Part shown: piece by piece, positions 11,494-22,841 of the stretch
Layout: each line of letters starts with the position of its first letter
How positions within the stretch are numbered: position 1 is the first letter of the stretch
Origin: Gentiana macrophylla
Lineage: Eukaryota; Streptophyta; Magnoliopsida; Gentianales; Gentianaceae
Length of the DNA: 64,000 nucleotides
NCBI GenBank assembly: GCA_026214975.1
Contig: CM047815.1
Location: 59,527,852 to 59,591,851 of the forward strand
Direction: 5' to 3'
Position numbers and translations under genes: made by a program
Notes under the pieces: generated by a model
The model's input: only the letters and a program-made list of their open reading frames with translations
What the model was told of the DNA's origin: nothing
Database searches by the model: none

Positions 11494-12006
11494 TGTCGAA
11501 GATAGTGACTTAAACTCTACATTTGGTGGAACCAATCAAAGACTCAAATTGTGTGATGGGCAAACCGAGAAGTGTATTCTCATATGTGCGTCGGTAGGGT
11601 GGAGTCTCATGAGGCTTCACAAGCGTGAAAGGTCACCGAGTCTTGGAATACATCGAGTCCCACATATGCTAATTCATTTGACAATGACTATACAATGTCA
11701 TTAAAAGGAGGACACGTGTAGGGGTATTTATGGCGTATCAGACAAAGATTCCTTGCAGTTAGGGTTTAGGGATTTGTACCTATAAATACAGTTGTTGTCA
11801 CATTGTCTGTGTGTGTGAAATCTGAAACTCAGTGCATAATAATAAATATCTCTTTTCTGCCCGTGGTTTTTTTATCTCTCTCACTTTGAGAGGGGCTTTC
11901 CACGTTAAATATGTGTTCTTCTTGTAATCTGTTATCTCCTTTGATTATTTACGTTTGATTGCATCTGCTTTACTGCTTCTTGCATCTCAAGTTATCTCCA
12001 TTAGTT

Positions 12007-12014
<8 letters not shown>
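11494..12014 (+). repeat. 3' LTR of the Tork-like element
   Basis: Starts TGTCGAAGATAGTGACTT and ends TTTTATAATA, where the element runs straight into a (TA) array. It has the same length as the 5' LTR (521 bp) but many substitutions and small indels. Confidence 0.88.
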
Positions 12015-12079
<65 letters not shown>

Positions 12080-12178
12080 AGATAGAGAGAGATGATTAGG
12101 TTTTTCGAATATTGTCGTCTTTATCTAAAATAAATCTAACCATGTGTGTGTGTGTTTAATATTGTTGTTGTGTGTGTT
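12015..12178. repeat. (TA)n array and MULE subterminal fragment
   Basis: (TA)n runs to about 12076. GA-rich DNA and TTAGGTTTTTCGAATATTG follow, a copy of the MULE hairpin arm, then (TG)n. The last five bases, GTGTT (12174-12178), are the left target-site duplication of the Athila-type element. Confidence 0.8.
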
Positions 12179-13892
12179 TGATGGCCAAATTAGTGACGTC
12201 CAACTTTTACCGGCAGAATACCGGGTCGGAAGCACTATAGTGACGAGCAAGGTCGTATCCCACGAGGAATCAATCAAGTATCACAATCACGGTCATATTT
12301 AGTTTAGGCTCACAAATATTTGGAGATGTAATCTTATCTAGAAAAAATATAAAAATGCTAACAATACCTTACCGAATCACTAGAGATGAGCTTAACCTAC
12401 CAACCAACCAGTGGTTTCTAATGAATGCGTTGTGGGTGCAATCTCCTAAACTGGTCCCTATGTGCTAATACCACAACCTAATTACCCTATACTCGGTTCA
12501 ACAGTCCCCTTTATGGAATTTAATTGACCTAATATGATTAAAACTAGGAGATGCCCCGCATCTACCGAGTTCAAGGCTTAGCTAGAAAAACCTTATCAAG
12601 GAACAGGCTGCGAATAACTCGACTAGTTCGTGCATGGCAATCCTAAAACACTATTTCACACACTCCCTCGCAAAATACATTTATAAAGTTCGTGTGTAGA
12701 ATCATGAATTAGGTGATCAAATTAATTCAAGCATTAAGATCAAATTTTAGGACACAACAATTCAAAAGATTTATTTTTTAAGCCCTACTCATCCCTAGAT
12801 CATCGTTTAGGCATCAATTTCGTAGTTCCATCACATAATTTAGCTATCAAAATATTTAGCTACTCATAATAACAAGAACGAACCAAGAAAACATAAATAA
12901 TTGGGAAGAAAACATGATGAAAGAAAAGGAAAATAAATTACCAATGATTTGAAGCAATCCACAATGAAGAATTCGCGAAACGAAAGACACTCGTAGAAGT
13001 AATTGGATGCAAGAAAATAATTTTTGTAATGGTTTTTGGAAGAAAGAAACCTAAAAACTAAAGAGGGAATTAAATTCTGAAGAAGTGGGTATAAAATTCG
13101 ACCTAATTGGCTTTTTATAGACCCAAAAACCGACATAAAAAAGGTTCAGCCAATCAGAAAAATCGACTCCATGATTGCGCATGGACTGTGCATGCTTGTG
13201 CATGAGAACGCTGAATGTAAAGCCAATTTCTTCTCCAAAAGCCATGCTTGCGCATGCTAGGAGCATGCTGGCGCATGACATTGCTGAATCCCCTCCTTCG
13301 GCTGACTGAATAAGCTTGCACGCGCACGGAAGAAGCATGCTTGCGCATGCATTCACTGAACCGCAATAACTTGGCACACCCTCAGTAATTTGGAGATATC
13401 TTTGCGTGTAGAACTCCGATTTGAGTGATTCAAGTTGCGTTGGAAAGAATATTCAATTATCCAGAACTTTCATGAAGTAACTTTTCCCAGAAAATGCGTC
13501 TATGATAGCTCAAAATGCAGATTAATTCACAGCAGCACGATAACATCAACGATTCTCGATCCGTTTAACTCTTTAGCTTCGGGTGCATGCTTCCACCTCT
13601 CGAATCATCTTTCCATCATCAATGCCTATTTTTCCAGGATCAAAATGAACCTATATCCTGCAAGCATCACAAAAAATACCACGCATAACTCCTGCAATAT
13701 AAAATAGGTATGAAATATGCATTAATTCACCAAAAGTGACGAGATTTTAGGACTAATTCGTCTTTGACCTCGGAGTGAAAGAAATGGTGAAAACGTCTAA
13801 TAAAATCACTCAACCTACCCCAAAAGTGCATCAAATAAGTCATAAACAAGGGTAGAATCATGTAGGAAATGAAGGAAAGTTGACTCTCATCA
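12179..13892 (-). repeat. 3' LTR (left copy) of the Athila-type element
   Basis: 1,714 bp. It differs from the right LTR mainly by lacking about 52 bases corresponding to roughly 25459-25510. A TATA-like GTCTATAAAAAGCC lies on the minus strand near 13110-13123. Both LTRs carry the CATGCTTGCGCATG repeat cluster. Confidence 0.92.
13150..13370. repeat. Clustered GCATGCTTGCGCATGC words in the Athila-type LTR
   Basis: Near-palindromic words built on TTGCGCATG occur about eight times here and again at the homologous 26305-26510. Examples are CCATGCTTGCGCATGC and AGCATGCTGGCGCATG. The layout resembles the palindrome clusters in two other LTR families of this window, although the words differ. Confidence 0.75.
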
Positions 13893-13912
13893 ACTACCCC
13901 CTACTTAGCGTC
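13893..13912 (-). promoter_or_regulatory. Polypurine tract of the Athila-type element
   Basis: The minus strand reads AAGTAGGGGGTAGT immediately before the 3' LTR start at 13892, the expected position for second-strand priming. Confidence 0.75.
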
Positions 13913-15934
13913 TGCACGCCCTCAAGCAAATCAAGCGATTCAAAAATAAACCATGAGGTCAACGTTGCTATCATAAGGGAAACCACAATATCTAATGAGT
14001 AAAAACTAGTCAATCAGCGAATAAACACGAGTCAAAACAAATCTCATCATGGAAACAAAATGTGTGTGTGAGCATAGCTTCTCAATCATTAATCACGGTC
14101 AACCGGCTCAGATTATAAATGCATGACTAATGGCGTTACACCATATGCTTATACTTCATAATCATCTTCACTAATCGAGGTCAAATCAAGGCTAACTAAG
14201 GTCAGGCAGGACTTGCACGGTTGTAACGTTAGGCTAGTGATGGGGCTAAACGAAAAGATAAAAGGAATATCAAAAGAGAAAAATATGAGTGAGCCTAATC
14301 AAAACATCTTGTATATATTTCATTGCTCGCCTCCTTTCGACACCGTATCATAAACAGGAGTAGGACGCAAAAACGGTGGCCACCAAGATTAGACTCCAAG
14401 ATAGCTTGCAAAAATAGTTTTTACCGAGAACAAGCTAACTAAGAATTCAAGAACGTACACTCCAATTTACTTCATCCCATCGCCATTCATTACATAGGAA
14501 GTATTAACTCGAAAACTTTCCTCCCCATTGCTTCACTCAACTTTATTCCAACAATTTATTCAACTTTTTTTTTCAAACCAAACACCAACATACTTCACTA
14601 CCCCTTCTCATTCGTAGAACAAAAGATCCACCAACACCATAATTTGATACACATCTCTTCTCCACCCCACAATTGTGTTAGCAAGTGTGCCCAAAATAAG
14701 ATTAAAACTCACTCGTAGGGTGCCAAAGAAATGTAGACCACAAATAAAGGCTAAGGGTCGGTAATTATTGGCTAATTAACGAATGGCTAAGTTTGGGTGG
14801 GGGTCTAACCACCCTACAAAGGCTTAAAGGGGTCTATGTGGAAATTATATACAGGGTTGGCTATTTGGATCTGGTCGGGTCAAAGAAATGCCAGAACCGT
14901 CATCCCTTAATCTACCAAGATTGACCTTTCTATTTCGCCTCAATGTTAATGGTATAAGTTCTAGGTAACAAATTAATGTCTATGGCATCTATAATCATTC
15001 ACTAACCAATCACAACTCATGAAAGCAAAGCTATTATGTGCATAAGAATTCCATTTCCATTACAAGAAGATAAAGGTTTGGCTCGCATGCATTCAACTCT
15101 TGACTAATAATTAACCAAAGAAAATAATGGCTCATATAGGATTCGCAACACCAAAGTCATGAATTTTTTTTTAAAAATGGCTCAATTTTACTCATTTAGA
15201 CTACTCATTTAGACCAAATTCCTAGAATATAACTTATTCGATGCATAAAAATAAAGCACATGGTAGTAAAGTGAAGCTAAGTCTACCACCCCCACTTAAA
15301 ACGGAAACACCGTCCTCGGTGTATGAGTGATAAAGTAAAGAAAGACTTAGCTGAATAGGCATTAGGGTGCAACCATGCAAAATGACAACCGCCAATGTAT
15401 CTCCCAGGGTACCTGTGTAATCATAACAGAAACAACCAAGAATCCACTACGACGAAAGGCCGAAACCTTAAGTGTAGGTAAGCACAATTATAGAGATGTA
15501 TAGCATAGAAAAATATGGATTATCACAAAGCATGAAATGGAATTCAGAATGCGTGGCCAAATTTTCATCACACTCTAAAAAAACAAAGCTAAAAACCTAA
15601 GGAAGAAAAAAGGTGGGTTGCCTCCCATAAGCGCTTTTGTTTATTGTCGTTAGCTCGACTTATTGAATTTCAAAAACAAGATAGGGTGCCGAGTTTATAG
15701 TCTTCGGCAAGACTCATATCCCCCAAATTTTACATTCGACTCAACCTCCATCCTAGGGATACTCTCACAACCCACACCCTCCTTGGGTATCTCAAAACTC
15801 ATAGGGGTTTCCTAAAAAACTTCCAGCCTTTGTACTTCTTCACGCGTGCCCCAATCATTTCCCGGGTGCTTAATGGTTTTGTAGACTTTAAAGGTAACAG
15901 TCTCATCACCTGCTCGCATGGTGATCTCACATTT
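13913..15934 (-). other. Non-coding 3' internal region of the Athila-type element
   Basis: About 2 kb between the protease and the polypurine tract, with no RT, integrase or envelope-like similarity in any frame. The GGGTTGCCTCCCATAAGCGC block near 15615 is a word often seen just 3' of truncated Athila coding regions. It shows where pol has been lost. Confidence 0.6.
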
Positions 15935-17028
15935 CTACACTTCCAGTAAAGTCCTCCCCGTAGCTAAGAAAGGACTTCCTAATAAAATTGGGGTTTGACT
16001 ATCTTCCTCCATGTCTAACACAACAAAATCAACAAGGAAAACTAGTTTACCCACCTGAACTAGCACATCCTCAACAACTCCCATGGGGTGCCTAATCGAC
16101 CTCTCCGCCATCTGTAAGGTCATATTTGTATGCTTAAGCTCACCTACCCCCAAACTCTCTTATATCCTCATAGGCATCAAACTTACACTTGCACCTAAGT
16201 CACATAACACCTTAGGAAATAACATCCGGCCTATGGTGCAAGGAATGGAAAAACTACCCGGATCTTTCAACTTAGGGGGTAATTTTTTCTGAAAAACAGT
16301 AGAACACTCCTCGTTTAAGTAAACAACTTTATCCATTTTAGATTTATTCGACAAAATCCCTTTTAGAAATTTAACATACGATGGCATGTTCACTAGCGCA
16401 TCCACAAGAGGGATATTTATCTCAACCTTACGTAGCATATCGAGAAATTTGTTTTTCTTTTTAGAAATAGTTGGATTTGTAGGGCCACGAGGTGGGTAAG
16501 GTAATTTAGATAAATCAAAAGGTTTATTAATAGAATCCATACCTGAGCTGTTCGTACCTTCCCTTGTCGTGTCTGACCGCTTCTCTGGATCTACACTCGG
16601 CTTCTCTATCTCCTCCTCTTCTTGCTCCTCATCGATCACCACCCAATCTTCATCTTTCTCCCTATTATTCTTCATTTTTTCCTTCTTTTGAACTTCGGGA
16701 ACCTTAACATCACTACTCACCACTTTTCCACTTCTAGTAAAAATAGCATTCACTTGACTGTGGTACACTTGCCCCATTTGCGTCTCCAAGTTCTTTACCA
16801 CGGATTGCAAGTTCACTTGGGCATTCCTCACCTCCTTCATGTCTTTGCACATTTGCTCCAGTAATATGTCGGTAGAGCTTTTAAGTTTCACGGGCTCCAG
16901 AGGTGGTGGTGCGTACTGTGGGGCTGGGGCATACTGTAGATGTGCATTATGATGCATATAAACCCTTTGCTGAAGCTGCCTCGGGCTTCCAAAAGTATTC
17001 TGTGGTTGAGGCGCATATTGATATTGTA
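15935..17028 (-). pseudogene. Athila-type gag C-terminus and aspartic protease
   Basis: One frame, interrupted by a single TAA at 16157-16159, encodes the gag C-terminal part and protease. Visible landmarks are KKKNKFLDMLRKVEINIPLV, MPSYVKFLKGIL, KLKDPGSFSIPCTIG and the protease core CDLGASVSLMP. After the stop come GVVEDVLVQVGKLVFLVDFV and PILLGSPFLATGRTLL. These are hallmark strings of plant Athila gag-protease. The frame is open upstream to about 17028, where it joins copia RT sequence in frame. Several hundred residues of central gag are missing compared with complete family members. Confidence 0.88.
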
Positions 17029-17050
17029 TTAAGTATTTTATATATTTGGC

Positions 17051-18300
17051 TTAACTAATGAAATTACCATCCTTCATTTGCTTTACTTGAAGACCAAGAA
17101 AGTAATGTAATTCTCCCATAATGCTCATCTGAAATTTGCTCTTCATCAGGTTTGCAAATTTCTCACACATCTTTTCATCCTCTGATCCAAAGATGATGTC
17201 ATCAACATAGATTTGTACTAGTAGTGTGCTTGTTCCTTCCTCTAATTTGAACAGAGTCTTGTCTATAGTTCTCTTGTTGAATCCATTCTTGATCAGAAAT
17301 TGTGATAGTGTTTCATACCAAGCTCTAGGTGCCTGTTTGAGTCCATAAAGAGCTTTCTTGAGCTTGTATACTTTGTCTTCTTTTCCTTTGAGTTGAAAAC
17401 CAGGGGGTTGTTCCACATATACTTCTTCTTCCAGAAGTCCATTCAGAAATGCACTTTTGACATCCATTTGATAGACTTTGAAGTCTTTGTGTGCAGCAAA
17501 AGCTAGAAAGAGTCTGATTGCCTCCAGTCTTGCCACTGGTGAAAATGTTTCATCATAATCTATTCCTTCTGCTTGAGAATAGCCTTTTGTAACTAGTCTT
17601 TCTTTGTTTCTGACAACTATTCCTTGCTCATCTATCTTGTTTCTGAACACCCATTTTGTTCCAATGATGTTGGCTGTGTCTGGTCTTTCAATAAGTTCCC
17701 AGACTTCATTTCTTTCAAATTCATTTAGTTCTTCTTGCATGGCTGTAATCCAATCTGCATCTTGAATTGCATCATCTATAGTCTTGGGTTCCACTTGTGA
17801 TAGAAAATATGTTAGCATATGCTCCAGTTGTCTTCTGGTTCTAACTCCTATGTGAATATTTCCAATGACTTGTTCTTTAGGATGATCTCTCAGCCAAATT
17901 AGGTCAGGTTGAAGTTGTTCTTCACTTGGTGCTTCTGCAACATCAGGTTCTGCACGAACTTCAAGTTCTGGTGCTTCTTCTGTTGAAATGACTTGTGGCT
18001 CATTTTGATTTTCAAAATGATGATTCAGAATGGTAGCTGGTATGGTTGTATTTGTATATACTTCCCTTTGTGTTGCTTCTTCTTCTTGATCTTGAAGACT
18101 TTCACCATTTGTATTAGGTTCATCAAATACTACATGTATTGATTCTTCAATTACCAATGTTCTTTTGTTGAGAACTCTGAATGCCTTGCTGGTGTCTGAG
18201 TATCCCATAAAGATTGCTTCATCAGCCTTTTCATCAAAAGTGTGTAACTAATTCCTGTTCAAGACAAAACATTTAGATCCAAACATGTGTAAGTGTGAGA
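17051..18300 (-). pseudogene. SIRE-type copia reverse transcriptase (partial)
   Basis: A 385-codon open frame holds the linker after integrase and most of the RT. It includes [59 protein letters not shown] and the catalytic [11 protein letters not shown]. It ends at GNFIS followed by TAA (17048-17050), then AKYIK, where intact relatives read Q before AKYIK. The frame is then lost to the junction with Athila gag. An upstream stop (near 18248) separates it from the integrase tail. Confidence 0.9.
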
Positions 18301-18336
18301 TGTTAGGTTTTCTTCCATTCCATATCTCATATGGAG

Positions 18337-19400
18337 TCATTTCATGATGTTTGTTAATGATTGATATGTTTTGTGTATAGCATGCTGTGTTTGCTGCTTC
18401 AGCCCAAACCTCTTTGCTAGGCATGCTTCTGCAATCATTGTTCTGACTGCTTCTTTGAGAGTTCTATTTCTTCTTTCTGCTACACCATTTTGTTGTGGAG
18501 TTCCTGTTGCAGATAATTGATGTAATACTCTATTTTCTTCACAATAAGTTCTGATTACTTCATTTAGAAACTCTGTGCCTCTATCTGATATGATCTTGAT
18601 AATCTTTAGTTCTTTCTCATTTTGATTTCTTCTTAGTAGATCTGGCATCTTCTTGAGTGTCTCTCTCTTCTTGTTCATGAAGATGGTCCAGGAGAATTTG
18701 GAGAAGTCATCAACTACTACTATAGTGTATTTCTTACCACTTACACTTACTGGTGTGACTGGTCCAAACAGGTCCATATGTAACAGATGTAGAATTCTAG
18801 TTGTAGATTGGTAGGGCTTTGATTTGAAGGAACTTTTGATTTGCTTCCCTTTTTGGCATGCATCACAAAGACTTTCTTTCTTGAATGTGATCTCTGGCAG
18901 CCCTTCAACTAACTTTTTCTTTGATAATGTGTTAATGGTCTTGAAATTTAAATGATTTAATCTTCTATGCCAAATCCAGCTGGTTGATTGTTTATTTTTG
19001 ACAAACAAACATGTTTCTACTTTAGCTGTTGTCCAATCCACCACATACATGTTGTCTTCCCTTTTAACTGCAAGAACTACTATGTTGGTTTGGCTGTGAA
19101 TCACTTTGCATCCTTCCTTGTGGAAGTGTACATTGTAGCCTTTGTCACAGAATTGACTGATGCTTAACAGAATGAAATTGATTCCCTTAACATATGCTAC
19201 ATTTTGAATCTTCAAATTGTTCTTGAGCATTGTGCCTTCCCCCTTAATCTTGCCAGGGTTTTCTTTGCCTCTAAATGTGACTTTGGGTCCATCAAAAGCT
19301 TTGAAATCAGTGAGCCATCCTTTGTTCCCTGTCATGTGTCTGGAACAGCCACTGTCTATGTACCAGACATCCTACAAAACAAATTAATTAAATTTAGGTA
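18337..19400 (-). pseudogene. SIRE-type copia protease end and integrase
   Basis: The 19335-18337 frame continues the protease DVWYIDSGCSRH (just upstream, about 19337-19372). It then covers the gag-pre-integrase zinc domain ([16 protein letters not shown] and [12 protein letters not shown]) and the integrase core. Catalytic strands are MDLFGPVTPVSVSGKK, VVVDDFSKFSWTIF and ISDRGTEFLNEV, followed by GTPQQNGVAERRNRTLKEAV. A frameshift near 18420 puts the C-terminal FGLKQQT out of frame. The catalytic triad looks complete, but the polyprotein is broken. Confidence 0.9.
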
Positions 19401-19429
19401 CCCAACATTGTTTGGGTCCATACCTGTTA

Positions 19430-21414
19430 GCAGTCATGCCTCCTACTCCATGTATATCCAAATGATCTTCTTTTTGGATAGTTAAAATCATCAACTTCAT
19501 ATGTATAAGGCATGGCAGAATAGCTTCTGATATTTCTACTGAAGGTATTCTGATACTTTTCTCTTCTTTTTGGTGCATTTGCATCATTCTTTACCTTCCA
19601 ATATGCATTGGGAAACCTATGTTGCTTCATGTGTTTAGGAACATGCCTAGATTGACTTTTCTTAAACACATGATGCATATCATGGTATGGTTTCTTCTTG
19701 TAATTTGGAGGTGCAACATTCCAATCATCCTCTGAAGGATAAAGTCTTCCTTTACCTTTCAGTAGGTCTTTGTTTTATGTTGACTGGAATGATGATTTAG
19801 TCTGTTGTTTTACTATATTTGGTTTTGACTTCACTGGTACATGATGAGTGGTTGAAATTATGGTCTGTCCTTTTCTGAACTTTGGTCGATTGTTGGTCCT
19901 AGATTGTTTTGTCAAAGAATCTGATGAAATTGTTTTGTCCATTGTTCCTTTTCCAGAATTTCATGATTCATCTCAATTTCATCAAATTTAGTCATGAGAT
20001 TTTGGACTAGAATGCTGGATCCAATGTGAGAATAGAAGATTGTGTAGTGTTAGATGTGGATGCATTTGATGAAGAGTAAGAACTAGATGTTACCTCGCCA
20101 CTCATGATTCTTTGACCATAAGACATAGATTTTCTTTTTCATTATCTCGAAATGTCACATTCGTCTTCATCTAATTCTTTGGTCATGAGACATAGACATG
20201 CTCTCTCATTGTCTGAACTGTCTTCTTAATCACTATTATCTGAATCATTGTCAGATGATTCTTCATTCATTTCACTGCTGGATTCAGCCTTGAGTGCTTT
20301 CTTGCCTTTCTTCTTTTCAAATGCTTTGTACTTCTTCTTTTCCTTATCTTTATTGTTTTCTTCTGGGCAATCAGCCTTGAAGTGTCCTTTCTTGTTGCAG
20401 TTGAAGCATCTGTATTCATCATCTCTTTTCTTTATTTCTTTGTTTGAGCTTGACCTCTTGTTTGATGATGAGTTTCCTTTGAATGGCTTCTTTTTGCTAA
20501 ACTCACAAAACGCGTTTAAATAATAAAGCTACATGTTCTTTGAGTTCTAGTGTCTCTTTCTTGATGCAATCAAAGAAATTTACTTTGTTGTGGTGTTATC
20601 GCGTGCCTTTGTTCTTTGTGTCACCGCCGAGCACCATCTTCACCGCTCAATTTGAATTCATGAGCTTTTAGTTGGGACATCGAGTCGTGGTGTCGTTGTT
20701 TGCAAGATTTGTTGTACCTCGATTCTCGATGTTATGATCTTCCATCTTTCGAGCAAGCCTCTCAAGATCTTTAAACACTTCTTTCGGGGTATGTGTGTCC
20801 AAGCCGCTGCGATTCATCGATGATGCTTGAGAATCTGCTTTCCATTTGATCAATGGGTTCACCAGCCTTCATCTTGGAGTTCTCAAATTTCTGTTTTGCA
20901 ACAGATAATTTGTTTTCTTTAACCCGCCTCAAATCATTCATTTATCGGTGCCGACTTGTCCCACATCTCCTTTGTTTGTTTTACGATCTTTGATTCTCAT
21001 GAACATGTTGCTATCTAGGGTCTTCAAGATCATATCTTTTGCAACAAAGTCTAGATTTGCTCTTCTTCCGTCATCCTTGGTCCAATCTTTCTTGGGTTTA
21101 TCCACTTCTTTCCTTGATCTGCTCCTCGTGGTTATCATCAATCATGATCATGATTGGGCCATCATTGATTACATCCAAAGATCTCCAAAGCGAGTTGTCC
21201 GCAAGATGAGATAACATTATTATTTTATATTCATCAAAATTATTAACATTAAAAACTGGTACTTTAGACATAATGTTTGAAGAATCCATAAGTACAGATT
21301 TGATATATTTATGTATATAAGTAGAAAGCACAGATTTGAAAACTAGTTTATAAATATGTGATCTCCTTGTTACCAGAAATTAGATCTCAATGTGTTTCGA
21401 TACTAGAACACTTG
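19430..21414 (-). pseudogene. SIRE-type copia gag
   Basis: Gag is broken into several frames. The N-terminal part (21331-20940) reads VPVFNVNNFDEYKIIMLSHL. The C-terminal part has a zinc knuckle, CFNCNKKGHFKADC (about 20407-20366), and an acidic Ser/Asp/Glu tail. Between them (20540-20940) lie words that do not read through. Frameshifts and stops make it non-functional. Confidence 0.8.
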
Positions 21415-21425
21415 CTCCGATACCA
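21415..21425 (-). promoter_or_regulatory. Primer-binding site of SIRE-type element A
   Basis: The minus strand reads TGGTATCGGAG, two bases from the LTR end, the tRNA-iMet type with one change. It fixes the minus orientation. Confidence 0.85.
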
Positions 21426-21427
21426 AT

Positions 21428-22841
21428 TGTTGGTCCCAGAAGAAGGTAAAACTATAGTCGAGAGGGTGAATGACTATAGTGGAGTTTCAAAACTTTTCTT
21501 GTAATTAAAAGCTATTGGGCAAATGGATAAGTCCCTTCTTACTAGATTATTTCAAATTAATTTAAGCAATCAATAATATATGATATAATATAAGCAATTG
21601 AATGAATGCAGTAAGGTAAATTGCAGAAAGTAAATTGACACAAGGCTTATAGTGGTTCAGGGTGGTGTAATACCTTAATCCACTCTTCTGCTGTGATGAT
21701 TGGAGGAATTCACTATTGTTTTCACAGATACAATAGTACGATTGTCCTTGACTTCCCAAGCTTCACAATCTACAAGACTATCACTCCTTGACTCGCAATG
21801 CCTTCTTGGTGACTCGAGTCTATTTCACTGCTCCTTAGGATCAAATCCTTCAAAGAAATTATCACAAACACAACTCCCTCTCAGATGGCTCTGATTCAGT
21901 TGCTTGATTTCTGTGAATTGATTTTACCAACTTGTTGATCAATCTCAATGCTTGATGTTTGATTTGTAGCTCTTAGATTTGAGTTGATCACTGGATATTT
22001 CTTTTTAGTACAGATAGAAGATTTTTCACTTTGACAGAGTTTCTGCTCAGATTTATGATCGTTCTCTTATTCCTACTTTTTTCTTTTTCTGTCAATGTCT
22101 TCTATTTATAGCCATGATTATTCGTTATTTGAATTTCTGTCCGTTGGCTATATTAATGAGGGGAATAATCCTTGATTTTATTCTTGATTCCTCCTTAATT
22201 GTATTCTCCTTGATTTTAGTGATCGGATTTTTCTTCAAACGTTTACCATAAAATCCGTCCTTGATTGATCCTCTCTTGATTGTGCATTTAATGCTTGATC
22301 TTATGTATCTTCTTCATATTTCAATAATCTGACTAAGTAAGGTTTGCTCAGCCGTTCTTTGATCGGTCAAGTGATCCATCTGACTTCGCCGCTTAGATCT
22401 TCCTTCACTGCTTTGTCTTTGCTCAGCCGAAAGTCAGTTTACTTTGTCGATTCACTGTTTCCTTCATTCTTTCAGTTTAAGGAGAATCATTGTACTTCAC
22501 TGATCCTTGATTTAGGTGAGATCAGTGTACACCATATTTAAACATTAAGTTTCATCACTTGAATCATAACTTAGACTTATCCAAGGTCATCACAGACTTC
22601 CTTGGTTATAAGTCAGACCATAATGTCTTCATTGCTTCTCTGTTGATACTTGGCTGGCTTCACTCTGCCGAAAACCTGTTTTTGCTTTTCCGTCCTACCA
22701 ACTAGTACAATACTTGTCTAACTCAACTTATACCATATGTCAGACTCTAATTAAAGACTATACAGAGTGTTCTAACTTATTTCAGGCTTGCTATAACAGC
22801 TAGTATGGCCATCATCAAAACATAATAAAATGTTCCTAACA
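21428..22841 (-). repeat. 5' LTR of SIRE-type element A
   Basis: 1,414 bp. The plus strand starts TGTTGGTCCCAGAAGAAGG and ends TTCCTAACA. A TATA box (GGCTATAAATAG, minus strand) lies near 22107-22118. The GTGGTTCAGGGTGGTGTAAT block is shared with the solo LTR at 51073-52741 (same family, same orientation). Confidence 0.85.

Larger units (their letters stand above)
6767..12014 (+). mobile_element. Ty1/copia retrotransposon, Tork-like, degenerate
   Basis: It has two 521-bp LTRs, a tRNA-Met-type primer site, a polypurine tract and the copia order gag, protease, integrase, reverse transcriptase, RNase H on the plus strand. Total length of about 5.2 kb is typical of Tork. Many single-base indels and stops break every gene and the LTRs differ at many positions, so the copy is old and inactive. 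The flanks are TATAT on the left and a (TA) run on the right, compatible with a TATAT duplication but uninformative in a microsatellite. Confidence 0.9.
17030..22841 (-). mobile_element. SIRE/Maximus-type copia element A, 3'-truncated
   Basis: On the minus strand: 5' LTR 22841-21428, tRNA-Met primer site, gag with CCHC knuckle, protease, integrase and the N-terminal two thirds of RT. It ends abruptly at about 17030 inside RT, so RNase H and the 3' LTR are lost. Integrase and RT strings ([39 protein letters not shown]) are typical of SIRE/Maximus. The truncation coincides with the loss of central Athila gag, so a single deletion probably removed both. Confidence 0.88.
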
